Positions 1-9,613 are shown, counted from the first letter of the stretch. The stretch: DNA of 64,000 nucleotides from Paenibacillus tyrphae (GCF_027925525.1 NZ_BSDJ01000028.1:1-64000); one strand, 5' to 3'. Made by a program: numbers and translations. Notes: generated by a model from the sequence alone, not told the origin.

Positions 1-3000
1 CCCGTCCTTAAGGTCCATGATCCTTGTTCCGTCCACGAAGATTTGGATATAGGGTCCATCGACTTCGATTTTGACGCTGTAGGTTTTCCCGGGCTGGACA
101 AAAGCCGGTACCTTCGCCAGCACCTGTCTGTCCGCAAAGCCTCCGTCGATCTTGTAGAAGAGCCTGAAGGCCTTCATATTCGGATCCAGATTAAAATAGT
201 ATCCGCTGCGTCCGTCCCGGATCGCCCGGAACAAAAGGGAACCTGCCCCGCCGGATTCGGCAAGCATCATCTCCGCTTCGTAGACGAAATTGCCCGCCGT
301 TTCCTGTGCCATATAATGGGCATTGCTTGGATAACTGCCACGGATACCGCGCTCGGTAGCTACCCATTTTAACGAAGCCGGATCGGAAGTCCAGCCGGTT
401 AGATTCGTCAGGAACTTGCCGTCATACACCTTTACGGGCACGGTCGCCGCTGCTTTCCCGTTTAGAGTAGTAATGGTAATAGCAGCTTCGCCTTTGCCGG
501 TCGCCCGAATAACGGCTTTCGCATGGTCGGCTTGTTCGATCCTCACAATTTTGGGGTCGCTTGTTTTCCATTTGATCGGCTGTGTCCCGTTCCGTTTGCC
601 GTTCTCTACTGCGACATTCAAAATTTGACTGTCCCCGACATTCATTTCCCGGATGCTTGTATCCGCCAACATTCGGGTTGTTCCATCCGCCGTTTGGTTC
701 CACACGTTCTTAAGCGCATACACCTTCATAGACAGCACGTTCACCTTGCCGCCATCGGTGTAAAAGCTCATGCCCCGGCTTGACGGGTCGGGGAAGATGA
801 CATCCGTGAAGACAACCCTGCCGTCATTCCCGAACACCTCAACGGAGGATTCATCCACGAAAACATGAAGTTTAACACGTCTGCCCTCCGGCTGAAGCGG
901 AGCTGTGTGAACCGTTGAAAATAAATGTGAAAAATCGGATGCGCCTGAATTCGAACGATCCACGAACATCTGTTTTTCAGCGACTTGATATCCTACAATG
1001 GTTCTTTGGTCGTTTCCTTCGCGGAGATGAAACCCGAATTCGCGCACCCCGCTTCCCTGCGGAATTTCAATTTCGGCTTCGATTTCATAAGCTCCTGAAG
1101 CGATACCCTGAAGCAAATTCGCCCCATTCGGGTTCACTTCTTTATGGACCGCGGTATAAAGCTCGCTTCGCAAAGACTTAAGCTCTTCGATCGGAGCCTG
1201 AGCGAGCCGAATTCCCTCTTCCGTCCGCCTTAGCGTCACTTCTCTCGGCAGCGTAATTTCTCCCTTCCAGCCTACGGTTGGGAATGCGAAGGGATAATCC
1301 CAATTGGTCATCCAAGCCACCATGATCCGTCGATGATCCGGCAGATTGGAGAAGGACATGGACGCATAAAATTCTTTGCCGTAATCCGTTCGCAGCACCT
1401 TGCCGACGGGATTATCGTTGAAAAACTTCCCTTCCGTAGTCAACTCGCCGACAAAATACTCCGCATCCGAGCCTTGCGTCTTCGGATTGGCGCCCGTGCT
1501 GATCATGAGCACCCATTTTTTCTCACCCGTCCCTTCCACCGTTAAAGGAAACAAGTCCGGGCATTCCCATACCCCGCCGCGAACATAATTTCCATAGCCG
1601 AAATTATCGGTCAGCGTCCAATCGAGCAGATTCGTCGAGGTAAAAAAACGGATGTGGTCCCCTCCGGATACGACCATCACCCAGCGGCCGTTCTCCTCGT
1701 CCCTGACAACCTTGGGATCGCGAAAATCCCAGCCGCCCGGGTCATCTCCTTGCTTTCCGGGATTTTCGATCACGATCGCCCGCTCCTTGGAGTACTTCCA
1801 GGTCCGCCCTTGATCTGTACTATAAGCGAGCCCGATACGCTGATTGCCGCCAGGCAAATCCGGATTATAGGACGTATAATAGGCGATCAGCCCTTTGCCT
1901 CCCGATTCCGTGAATAACCCGGACGCATTCTCCAGATCGGCAACAGCCGAGCCTGACCATACGTGTCCGTAATCATTCCACGGCAAGGCGATCGGAAGCC
2001 GCTTCCAATTCACCAGATCGGTACTGACTGCATGGGCCCAGGTTCCCCCATCCTGATGAAACAGATGGTATTCGCCTTCGTAATAGACAAGCCCGTTCGG
2101 ATCGCTGGCGGACCCGCGGGCAGGCGAGTAGTGATAGGCGGGGCGAAACTGCTCCGTGTAATAGTCGGCTGCCGCAGTCACATACATATTTTGAAAGTAA
2201 ACGCTTCCCTTAAAGGCGGAAATTCCGACGTGTCCGCTTTTAAAGCTGTTGTCGGTAACATCGACAGCTGCCTCGGCGTACCCGTCGACAAATACCTGAA
2301 TCCGATTGCCCACGGCATGGATTTCGACATGATGTATAGAGTCCGGTTGCGTAAGATAAGACTGTGCTGAAGTTTTGATGACGGTACCGTCCGCTTTTCG
2401 CAGCTGGACCCGGACTTGATTGCCGTCTTTCCGTAAAGAAACCGCATAGCCCGAATGCCCCGTTTTATCGGTCCTGAAGAGCATGGCACCGTCTGCCGAG
2501 TCCCTGCCGAAGGACATATCCCCTTCAAACATGACATCGCCATGGGTCAACCCAAAAATTTGCAGCGCTTGCTGCCCGGCGGCTCCCGTTCCTTTATAGC
2601 CTCTAAGATCAGGCCGCCAAGTTCCTGCACGGTGCTGCGGGGTGCCGAGATTCCCTTTCATGCCGCTTACTTTCACGTTCTGAAAGAGCGCTGAGCCGTC
2701 CCAGACATGTAGCCCAAGATACCCCGAACTGTAGGCACCATCTTTTACATCGATGAGCGGTTGGTACCGGTCTCCCCAATAAACCTTGATGTTGTCCCCT
2801 TCGACTTTCACTTTCATATGATAAATTTCGCCCGCCGCAAGGGCGACCTGTCGTTCCACCTTTAGCGCTCCCTTCCCGTTTGCATCCTTCAAACGGAGCA
2901 GACCGGCTTGAGGCACAAGCTGCAGCATATAAGACGACCAACCTTCCTCGTTGGAGCGGAAGAGCAGCGTTGCATCGGCGTTCATGTCCGTCAGCATGAT

Positions 3001-3309
3001 ATCCGCCTCATAAATAAAATCATCCGCCACAGTATCCGAGATGGCCAGAACATTCTCTTTGGGTTCGGAGGCCAGCCGAATCCCTTGCTCTGTATCCTCC
3101 AGCCTCCCTTTCCCGGAGATTCTCCAGCCCGATAGATCACTATTCAATTTGGTTGCGCTTTCAGATATGAGAGCTTCCTCCTTTTCGGTTTGAAGTGCCG
3201 ATAGCTCCCCGGCTGCCCGGCCCGTTGACGGAAAGGCGGTCAACATCGGAATCGAAGTGAAAAGCAGCATACAGGATAATAGAATAGGCAAACCTTTCTC
3301 GAATTTCAT
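1..3309 (-). CDS. Secreted multidomain GH32 levanase / fructan hydrolase, C-terminus cut by window edge
   Basis: Open frame from ATG at 3309 (AGGAGG seven bases upstream) to the window edge; 1103 residues visible. It should hydrolyse levan or inulin outside the cell. A signal peptide covers roughly residues 1-33. Two jelly-roll domains of DUF1080/LamG type follow (about 45-230 and 235-390), then the GH32 five-bladed propeller (about 390-730), the GH32 C-terminal sandwich (about 745-880), a Big2-like Ig domain (about 900-975) and the start of another DUF1080-like domain. The GH32 triad is visible as D403 in DPNG, D531 in RDP and E582 in WECPDLF. The usual WMNDPNG context is SASDPNG here. B. 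subtilis SacC is about 677 residues, so this protein is much longer. It is the last visible gene of the fructan cluster. Exact substrate is inferred. Confidence 0.88.
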   Translation of the reverse strand, partial: MKFEKGLPILLSCMLLFTSIPMLTAFPSTGRAAGELSALQTEKEEALISESATKLNSDLSGWRISGKGRLEDTEQGIRLASEPKENVLAISDTVADDFIYEADIMLTDMNADATLLFRSNEEGWSSYMLQLVPQAGLLRLKDANGKGALKVERQVALAAGEIYHMKVKVEGDNIKVYWGDRYQPLIDVKDGAYSSGYLGLHVWDGSALFQNVKVSGMKGNLGTPQHRAGTWRPDLRGYKGTGAAGQQALQIFGLTHGDVMFEGDMSFGRDSADGAMLFRTDKTGHSGYAVSLRKDGNQVRVQLRKADGTVIKTSAQSYLTQPDSIHHVEIHAVGNRIQVFVDGYAEAAVDVTDNSFKSGHVGISAFKGSVYFQNMYVTAAADYYTEQFRPAYHYSPARGSASDPNGLVYYEGEYHLFHQDGGTWAHAVSTDLVNWKRLPIALPWNDYGHVWSGSAVADLENASGLFTESGGKGLIAYYTSYNPDLPGGNQRIGLAYSTDQGRTWKYSKERAIVIENPGKQGDDPGGWDFRDPKVVRDEENGRWVMVVSGGDHIRFFTSTNLLDWTLTDNFGYGNYVRGGVWECPDLFPLTVEGTGEKKWVLMISTGANPKTQGSDAEYFVGELTTEGKFFNDNPVGKVLRTDYGKEFYASMSFSNLPDHRRIMVAWMTNWDYPFAFPTVGWKGEITLPREVTLRRTEEGIRLAQAPIEELKSLRSELYTAVHKEVNPNGANLLQGIASGAYEIEAEIEIPQGSGVREFGFHLREGNDQRTIVGYQVAEKQMFVDRSNSGASDFSHLFSTVHTAPLQPEGRRVKLHVFVDESSVEVFGNDGRVVFTDVIFPDPSSRGMSFYTDGGKVNVLSMKVYALKNVWNQTADGTTRMLADTSIREMNVGDSQILNVAVENGKRNGTQPIKWKTSDPKIVRIEQADHAKAVIRATGKGEAAITITTLNGKAAATVPVKVYDGKFLTNLTGWTSDPASLKWVATERGIRGSYPSNAHYMAQETAGNFVYEAEMMLAESGGAGSLLFRAIRDGRSGYYFNLDPNMKAFRLFYKIDGGFADRQVLAKVPAFVQPGKTYSVKIEVDGPYIQIFVDGTRIMDLKDG

Positions 3310-3413
3310 CCATAGGCCTCCTCTATTCTTTCAAGGTAACAATAAGCAATGCCATCGCGTAAAGGGTCTATTATTGAACCCGCTGTCACTGCGTTCCCTT
3401 CCCTGAATCATGG

Positions 3414-3444
3414 GAATAAAGGAGCCGCCCGCACAGCCAGCTCC
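3414..3444 (-). terminator. Rho-independent terminator after the fructokinase
   Basis: On the minus strand GGAGC and GCTCC arms (3440-3444 with 3421-3425) are followed by TTTATT. It lies between the fructokinase stop and the levanase start, so the levanase may be partly insulated from the upstream operon. The stem is short. Confidence 0.45.
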
Positions 3445-3487
3445 CCTTTTTCACAAATCTTCCGAACATTATAGCTGCAGCGTCAAG

Positions 3488-4381
3488 TTAAAGTGAAGGA
3501 ACCTGAGACTGCAGGGCGGCAAGACCAAGCGCGAATGCCCCGCATAAACCGGCCTGCTGTCCAAGTCCCGGGGGTACGATGTATTCGTCCATGCGCTCCA
3601 CAATTTCGCCGGCGCTCACATAACCGTTCAAATTCGCTTTCACCGCTTCCCTGATGAGCGGGAACAACTGGGACTGCTGCATGACGCCCCCTCCGAGAAT
3701 GACCTTTTCCGGCGAATTCAAAAGAACGGCTCCGGTAATCGATTGCGCAATATAGTAGGCTTCCATCTCCCAAGCCGGATGGTTCGACGGGAGCTCATGC
3801 CCTTTCACGTTCCAACGGGCCTCGATCGCCGGCCCGGACGCCATGCCTTCAAGGCAGTCGCCGTGATAAGGGCATAAGCCTGCAAAATCATCCCCCGGAT
3901 GCCGCCTCGTTAGCATATGCCCGCCTTCTGGATGGACCAGCCCCTGGACAAGCCTGCCTTCCAAAAAGACGCCAATGCCGATTCCTGTCCCAACCGTGTA
4001 ATAGAGGCAGCTTTTTAATCCCTTGGCCGCCCCCCAGGTCGCCTCGCCAAAGGCGGCCGCGTTCACATCGGTGTTCCATCCGCAGGGAACATCGAATTCG
4101 CGCCGCAGAGTCCCCAGAAAGTCGACATTCCCCCAGCCCGGCTTTGGCGTTGTGGTGACATATCCGTAGGTCGGACTCCCGAGGCGAAGGTCGATCGGAC
4201 CGAAAGATCCGATCCCTATCGCATCCACGGATTTTTCTTTGAAATAAGCAATCGCCTTACCGAGCGTAGTCTCGGGATCCTCCGTCGGAAAGCTGATGCT
4301 GTCGACGACTTCGCCGCGTTCGTTTCCGACCCCGCATACAAACTTGGTTCCGCCCGCTTCGATTCCTCCAATGTGCAGCAT
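3488..4381 (-). CDS. ROK-family fructokinase
   Basis: 297 aa, the usual length for the ScrK/GmuE group of ROK sugar kinases, which phosphorylate fructose at C6 with ATP. The N-terminal phosphate loop is GGIEAGGTKF (residues 5-14), the likely catalytic base is D105 in NTDVNAAA, and a zinc-site pattern of H155, C170, H173 and C176 follows the PEGGH motif, as in structurally known ROK fructokinases. It lies 22 bases after the intracellular GH32 gene, fitting phosphorylation of fructose released from fructan oligomers. Mannokinase activity is possible; the fructan context favours fructose. Confidence 0.88.
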   Translation of the reverse strand: MLHIGGIEAGGTKFVCGVGNERGEVVDSISFPTEDPETTLGKAIAYFKEKSVDAIGIGSFGPIDLRLGSPTYGYVTTTPKPGWGNVDFLGTLRREFDVPCGWNTDVNAAAFGEATWGAAKGLKSCLYYTVGTGIGIGVFLEGRLVQGLVHPEGGHMLTRRHPGDDFAGLCPYHGDCLEGMASGPAIEARWNVKGHELPSNHPAWEMEAYYIAQSITGAVLLNSPEKVILGGGVMQQSQLFPLIREAVKANLNGYVSAGEIVERMDEYIVPPGLGQQAGLCGAFALGLAALQSQVPSL

Positions 4382-4403
4382 ATCGGGTTGCCCCCTTCCG
4401 TAC

Positions 4404-5882
4404 TTAGTTCGAGCCCTTGGCGGACGGCGCTATTTCATAAACCGACAATGAAGCCAGCAGAAGCCGATCATCATCAGCCGTTAGTGAAATTCCTAAAGCA
4501 TCGCCTTGGGGATAAATCAGGTCGGTAATGACCGCCTGGCCGCCATTGGCAAATACTTCGACGGAGGAACGGTCCACATAAATTTGAAGATCGATCGTCG
4601 CTCCCGGAGATTGCAGCTTTGCCGCGTGAACGCCTCGGAACTGCTCATGGAACTCGTGTAATCCGGACTTTGTCCGGTCTACATACACTTCTCCACGCGC
4701 TGCATCCACCCCGACTATAGTCTCTCCCTGATCGCCCTTTCTCACCTTGAATGCATAAGATGAGCCGGACGACGCGACCACTTTCAACTCATAGCTCTCC
4801 AACCGCAAGGAAGCGAGTGCTTCTTCCGCTTCTTGCCAGGACACATTCGTCAGCTCCAGCGCCTGAACGCGGGCATACTCGAGCTCACGCACCGGCTTCT
4901 GCACCAAGGTTTCGCAGCCGTCCGCTCCGGATCGAAGCTGCAGCTCTCTTGGTACCGTCATCGCACCACGGAATCCCTCCGTCGGAGTAAGATTGGCGTA
5001 TTTCCAATTGCTCATCCAGCCGATATAGAGGCGTCTTCCATCCTCCGCAGGAACGTCGGACCAGGTTACACCCGCATAGTTATCGCGGCCATAATCCAGC
5101 CAACGCACCGTGTGGGACGATTCATCCGGCGTGAACGCGATTCCGTCAAAGCTGCCAGTAAAATACTGGATCCGCGAGCCTTCCTTATAGGCGGGATCAT
5201 CGCCGATGCTGACCAGCATCACCCATTTTTGCTTAGACGAATTTCCGTCAAGATTCAGCGCGAATAAATCCGGACACTCCCACACTCCGCCATGGAAGCC
5301 GATGCCGGCGCCAAACTCGCTTCCAAATGTCCACGATTTCAAATCGGGGGAATGGTAGATACATACCGATCGCCCGCATGCGATGACCATGACCCAGCGA
5401 TTCGTGTCCTCATGCCAAAATACTTTCGGATCGCGGAAGTCGATATAAGACTCATGCTTCAATACCGGATTGCCTTCAAACTTTGTCCAGGTTCTCCCGT
5501 TGTCTTTGCTGTACGCGAGGCTCTGCGTTTGGAGGTAGAGGTCACCCTCCTGCGGAAGATGATGCGTAAAAATAGCGACAAGTCCGGGCTCATCCCCGAA
5601 AAAACCCGTTGTATTGCGCCAATCGACCACAGCGCTCCCCGAGTAAATCATACCGTTCTCATCCGGCGCCAGCGCGATATCAAGCTCCTCCCAGACGACC
5701 AAGTCTTTGCTGACGGCGTGGCCCCAGTGCATCGGACCCCAAGTCATCCCGTTGGGATGATGCTGAAAGAACAGATGGTATTCGCCCTTAAAATAGACCA
5801 TCCCGTTCGGATCGTTCATCCACTTCTCGTTAGGCGAGAAATGATACGTACCTCTATAATTGTGCTTGACCGTGGTAGACAT
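4404..5882 (-). CDS. Intracellular GH32 fructosidase, closest to levanase/exo-fructanase type
   Basis: 492 aa with no signal peptide, so cytoplasmic. The catalytic triad is intact: D24 in WMNDPNG, D151 in FRDPKV and E202 in WECPDLF; the C-terminal beta-sandwich completes the fold. The N-terminal sequence (QHHPNG, WGPMHWGHAVSKDL) resembles SacC-type exo-levanases more than SacA-type sucrose-6-phosphate hydrolases. There is no PTS gene nearby and uptake appears to be by ABC transport, so the likely substrate is unphosphorylated fructo-oligosaccharide or sucrose. The start has GGAGAG about eight bases upstream. Followed by the fructokinase in the same operon. Confidence 0.88.
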   Translation of the reverse strand: MSTTVKHNYRGTYHFSPNEKWMNDPNGMVYFKGEYHLFFQHHPNGMTWGPMHWGHAVSKDLVVWEELDIALAPDENGMIYSGSAVVDWRNTTGFFGDEPGLVAIFTHHLPQEGDLYLQTQSLAYSKDNGRTWTKFEGNPVLKHESYIDFRDPKVFWHEDTNRWVMVIACGRSVCIYHSPDLKSWTFGSEFGAGIGFHGGVWECPDLFALNLDGNSSKQKWVMLVSIGDDPAYKEGSRIQYFTGSFDGIAFTPDESSHTVRWLDYGRDNYAGVTWSDVPAEDGRRLYIGWMSNWKYANLTPTEGFRGAMTVPRELQLRSGADGCETLVQKPVRELEYARVQALELTNVSWQEAEEALASLRLESYELKVVASSGSSYAFKVRKGDQGETIVGVDAARGEVYVDRTKSGLHEFHEQFRGVHAAKLQSPGATIDLQIYVDRSSVEVFANGGQAVITDLIYPQGDALGISLTADDDRLLLASLSVYEIAPSAKGSN

Positions 5883-5963
5883 GGTGCAGCTCTCCTTTTC
5901 TCTCCGAAATCAGATCCGTCCGACTGTCGTGCCGGAATTTGTCTCTATATATCTCAATTAGTA

Positions 5964-6012
5964 GGAGGCTGCGCACTTCAACGCCTTCATCGCCGCCAGG
6001 TGCACAACCTCC
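5964..6012 (-). other. Intercistronic hairpin after the binding-protein gene
   Basis: Two 13-base arms (5964-5976 and 6000-6012) pair fully as RNA if two G-U pairs are allowed; the stem begins 13 bases after the stop of the solute-binding protein gene. No U tract follows on the minus strand, so it is not a standard terminator. In sugar ABC operons such hairpins often stabilise the binding-protein message; that role is inferred here. Confidence 0.5.
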
Positions 6013-6025
6013 GCTTGGACATCCC

Positions 6026-7639
6026 TTACTTCTTTGCGGCCCGATCGTAACCGGATTGTTTAATTTTAAGCCACTCCTTCAGCCCCAGCCGATCAAGCTC
6101 TTTCAAATAGGCATCCCACTGCTCGTCAATCTTGCCGTTTTGGTACCATTCTGTGCGCATTCTAAGCACGTAGGCGAAGAGGTCTGTTTCGATGGTCGTC
6201 AGGCGATCCAGCTCATCGATCGAATGAAAGACGCTCGGCATCACATTCTCCGCTTTCATGTGAGGAACCATAATTTTTTTGACGATCTGCATTCTTTCTT
6301 TGGCGTCGTCCGGCAAGGTTGTATGTTTGCCGTAATAGCCGTCCAGGATCGCGAGCGGACCGCCGACGCTTGTTTTCTCGCGCAGCTCTACCGGCGCCGT
6401 ACCGTTCAGCGGCAAGTGCTTCAGCATCTTGTTCGAAGCGTCAAACTCGAAAATATTTTGCTGCTTGTCATCGCCATAGGTGCCCCAGTTATTTTGGACG
6501 GATTGAATCGGGTCATACATTTGATCGACCCATTTCGCCGTCGTCTCCAGGTTTTTGTTGGCGCTCGTAATCACCATTCTGCCGCGGTGGAAACCGAGGG
6601 CGTTTGTCCGGGTGACATTGGTTTCGCCGCTTGGCCCGGCTACAGGAGGCATGATGTCATAGCTGTCATTGGCACCGGAGATATTGCTCTTATCCCAGGA
6701 GAAATAAAGGCCGTATTTGTGATCCTTCCCTTTAGCCAGGTAGGTGCTCCAGTCCTGCGTATACGCTTCAATATCGATAAGCCCTTCCTTATACAGCTCG
6801 TTAATGAACTTTACCGCATTCTTGTACCCTTCTTCAGCAGGGGTAAAGACGACTTTGCCCTCGTTCGTCACTACCGCGTGGTCCGGGTTCTCCCCAAGCC
6901 CGTATGCCGCGAACAGGAAGACGAGATCTTCGGCGCCCGGTTTGTTAATAAAGGACAGCGGAATTTCATCCGCCTTTCCATTGCCGTTCGGATCCTGCGT
7001 TTTAAAGGCGATCAGCACCTTTTTCAGCTCTTCCGTCGTTTTCGGCATTTGGAGTCCCAGCTTTTTTAGCCACGTCACATTGATCCAGGGAACCGCGTCG
7101 ACAGCCTGAATGCGCTCCTTTCCTTCGCCGAGCTCTTCGATCCACGGGAATGCATAAATCTTACCGTCCGGAGCCGTCATCATCGCTTTGTATTCAGGCG
7201 CTTCCTCCAGCACTTTCTTTAAGTTCGGCATATGCTTCTCAATCAGATCGTTCAGCGGGATGATGGCCCCGTCCTTCGCCAGCTTCAACAGCTCATAATC
7301 ACCGTACCCCGCGTCAAAGATTGCATCGGGCAGGTCGCCGCTCGCCATTGCGAGATTTCGTTTTTCTACAAACACATCCCGGGTGAAGTTCTTCCAGTTG
7401 ATGTGAACATTCGTTTTTTCCTCAAGACGCTTAAAGATTAACTTTTCGTTCGGATCGGCCGGGGCAAGCGGAGAGCTTTGCGTCATCACATTCAGCGTGA
7501 CTTTCCCGCTTGGGTCCTGCTGGGGACTGGCGGAACCGCCGCTCCCGTCATTACTGCAGGCGGAAAGCAGGAGCACGGAAGCAAGTACGGATGCGGATGC
7601 GGCCTTGAAGGCAGATTTCGGTTGTTTAAACTTTTTCAT
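6026..7639 (-). CDS. Sugar ABC transporter solute-binding lipoprotein (LplA/YtcQ type)
   Basis: 537 aa. A type II signal peptide ends in LLSAC with lipidated C28, followed by a Ser/Gly-rich linker. The rest looks like the long family-1 extracellular solute-binding proteins common in Paenibacillus oligosaccharide importers. GGGAGG lies eight bases before the ATG. It follows the two permease genes in the same direction and precedes the fructosidase, so fructo-oligosaccharides are the probable ligand. No ATPase is encoded here; such importers commonly share an MsmX-type ATPase encoded elsewhere. Confidence 0.9.
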   Translation of the reverse strand: MKKFKQPKSAFKAASASVLASVLLLSACSNDGSGGSASPQQDPSGKVTLNVMTQSSPLAPADPNEKLIFKRLEEKTNVHINWKNFTRDVFVEKRNLAMASGDLPDAIFDAGYGDYELLKLAKDGAIIPLNDLIEKHMPNLKKVLEEAPEYKAMMTAPDGKIYAFPWIEELGEGKERIQAVDAVPWINVTWLKKLGLQMPKTTEELKKVLIAFKTQDPNGNGKADEIPLSFINKPGAEDLVFLFAAYGLGENPDHAVVTNEGKVVFTPAEEGYKNAVKFINELYKEGLIDIEAYTQDWSTYLAKGKDHKYGLYFSWDKSNISGANDSYDIMPPVAGPSGETNVTRTNALGFHRGRMVITSANKNLETTAKWVDQMYDPIQSVQNNWGTYGDDKQQNIFEFDASNKMLKHLPLNGTAPVELREKTSVGGPLAILDGYYGKHTTLPDDAKERMQIVKKIMVPHMKAENVMPSVFHSIDELDRLTTIETDLFAYVLRMRTEWYQNGKIDEQWDAYLKELDRLGLKEWLKIKQSGYDRAAKK

Positions 7640-7684
7640 CCTAATGACCTCCCATTTTAAATCGTATCTATGTAATGCAGCCCT

Positions 7685-8566
7685 CTATTTGAGGGAACCT
7701 ACCAAGACACCTTTTTCAAAATACTTTTGGAAAAACGGATACATCACGATAAGCGGCAGACTTGAGATGACGATTGCCGCATATTTAATAATCTCGGACA
7801 ATCGCTTCATCTCCGCCATGGCAAGCTGATCGCCAATCATCCCCGGATCAACCTGATTCTGGATCAGAATAGAGCGGAGCACGAGCTGCAGCGGATGCAG
7901 CTTCGCATTATCGAGATAGATCATGGCGTCGAAATACGAATTCCATTGGCCGACAAAAGCGTAAAGCGCCAGTACGAAAATAATCGGTTTGGAGAGCGGC
8001 AGAACAATGCGGGCAAAAATTTTCATTTCGGAGGCGCCATCCACATTTGCCGCTTCTTTCAGCTCGTGGGGCACGCCTTTGAAGAAGGTTCGGGACAAAA
8101 TAATGTTCCAAACGTTCACCGCGCCGGGAAGGAGTACCGCCCAAATGGTATCGATCATCCCCAATTTTTTGACAAGAAGATAGGTAGGCACCAGTCCTCC
8201 GCCAAAGAACAGCGTGATGAGAAAAAGCGTCATAAAAAATCTGCGCCCTTTTAAGCGGCCATCCGCCAAAGCATATCCCGCAAAGATGGACACCAGGACG
8301 GTTATAGCGGCAAAAGCGGCCGAGTACACCACTGCGTTTCCAAAGCCTCGAACCATCGCCGGGTTAGTCAAAATCTTCTCGTACCCGTCCAAGGTCCAAT
8401 CCGAGACATTAAGGGATAGCCCCCGGCTAAGCAGAACGGAAGGGTCCATAAAGGAGGCCACGACGATGTACAGCAGCGGCACAACCACAACCAGGACGGC
8501 CAACGTCAGGCAACCGGCGATCAGGACCAGCAAATAGCGATCCAGTCTGGAATGTTTGATGGGCAT
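7685..8566 (-). CDS. Carbohydrate ABC transporter permease (YtcP/MalG-like)
   Basis: 293 aa from the ATG at 8566, which has AAAGGAG seven bases upstream; an in-frame ATG at 8605 lies inside the upstream permease gene and lacks a site. Six transmembrane segments are visible. The cytoplasmic EAA loop reads KEAANVDGASEMKIF, the docking point for the ATPase. The C-terminal FFQKYFEKGVLVGSLK is typical of YtcP-type subunits. It pairs with the permease encoded directly upstream. Confidence 0.92.
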   Translation of the reverse strand: MPIKHSRLDRYLLVLIAGCLTLAVLVVVVPLLYIVVASFMDPSVLLSRGLSLNVSDWTLDGYEKILTNPAMVRGFGNAVVYSAAFAAITVLVSIFAGYALADGRLKGRRFFMTLFLITLFFGGGLVPTYLLVKKLGMIDTIWAVLLPGAVNVWNIILSRTFFKGVPHELKEAANVDGASEMKIFARIVLPLSKPIIFVLALYAFVGQWNSYFDAMIYLDNAKLHPLQLVLRSILIQNQVDPGMIGDQLAMAEMKRLSEIIKYAAIVISSLPLIVMYPFFQKYFEKGVLVGSLK

Positions 8567-8582
8567 GATGGTGCTCCTTTCT

Positions 8583-9488
8583 TCAGTAAAGTCCTTCGCC
8601 CTCATTCAGCTTCTTGACGACAATGTTTACGGTAACGAGCAGGACGACATTGATCACCGAATTGAACAGCCCTACGGCGGCGGAATACGAATAGTCCCCT
8701 GCCTGTAATCCGATTTTGTAGACATAGGTCGGAATAATCTCCGAGGTTGGCAGATTCATAGCCGTTTGCATTAAGTAAGCCTTTTCAAATCCGATTGACA
8801 TAATCCCGCCGGCAGCCAAAATAAAGACGATAGCCATAATCGGACGGACGGTTGGAAGGTCGATATGTCGAATTCGCTGGATCAGATTTGCTCCGTCAAG
8901 GCTGGCCGCATTATGCAGTTCGGGGTCAACGTTCGCCAGCGCGGCCACATAGATAATGGATGCCCAGCCGGCCCCGGTCCAAATATCGGACAAAATATAG
9001 ATCCACCTAAAGTACTCGGGACGGGACATAAACATGACCGGTTCACCCGTCATCCAGACAAGCAGTTGGTTAATCGGTCCTGTCGGCGATAGGAAAATAA
9101 ACAGCATCCCGACGATAACAACGACGGAGATGAAGTTGGGCGCGTACAAAAATAATTGAATATTCTTCTTTACGCCTGCTCTGCGCACCTGATTTAACAT
9201 GAGCGCCAGCAAAATCGGTACGGGAAAGCCGAGAAGAAGACCGTACACACTTAGCTTGAGTGTATTTATGAGAATCACTTCAAAATTCGGTGCGGACAGA
9301 ACCTTTTCGAAATGCTTCAATCCGACCCATTCGCTTCCCATAATCCCTTTGATCGGGCTGAAATTCTTGAACGCAATAACGGCTCCGTACATAGGACCGT
9401 ACTTGAAGATCAGGGTTAATATAAGAGCCGGCGCAAGCAGTATGTAATGAAAATAATGCTTTTTCAAATAGCCGAGTGCATGGTGCAT
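8583..9488 (-). CDS. Carbohydrate ABC transporter permease (LplB/YteP-like)
   Basis: 301 aa, six predicted membrane segments. The N-terminal YGPMYGAVIAFKNF and the EAA-like loop LHNAASLDGANLIQRI are characteristic of LplB/YteP permeases. It is the first gene of the fructan operon on the minus strand; GGAGGG lies six bases before the start. The gene is divergent from the LacI regulator at 9926 and its upstream gap carries repeated operator-like boxes. Confidence 0.92.
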   Translation of the reverse strand: MHHALGYLKKHYFHYILLAPALILTLIFKYGPMYGAVIAFKNFSPIKGIMGSEWVGLKHFEKVLSAPNFEVILINTLKLSVYGLLLGFPVPILLALMLNQVRRAGVKKNIQLFLYAPNFISVVVIVGMLFIFLSPTGPINQLLVWMTGEPVMFMSRPEYFRWIYILSDIWTGAGWASIIYVAALANVDPELHNAASLDGANLIQRIRHIDLPTVRPIMAIVFILAAGGIMSIGFEKAYLMQTAMNLPTSEIIPTYVYKIGLQAGDYSYSAAVGLFNSVINVVLLVTVNIVVKKLNEGEGLY

Positions 9489-9583
9489 TTCTTACCCTCC
9501 GTCCCTCCTTGAAGTTTACATTTGCCAACCGTAAAGGCTTTCATCAACATCGTTTCATGCCCTCTGCTTCCCTATCCATTTAC

Positions 9584-9613
9584 AATTTAGCACTTCATTT
9601 CGTCAGAAGTCAA
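9584..9613 (-). promoter_or_regulatory. Candidate sigma-A promoter of the fructan operon
   Basis: On the minus strand TTGACT (9608-9613) and TAAATT (9584-9589) are separated by 18 bases, with a TGC just before the -10 giving an extended -10. The predicted start leaves a leader of about 90 bases that contains one TTTACATTTGC box. Confidence 0.5.
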
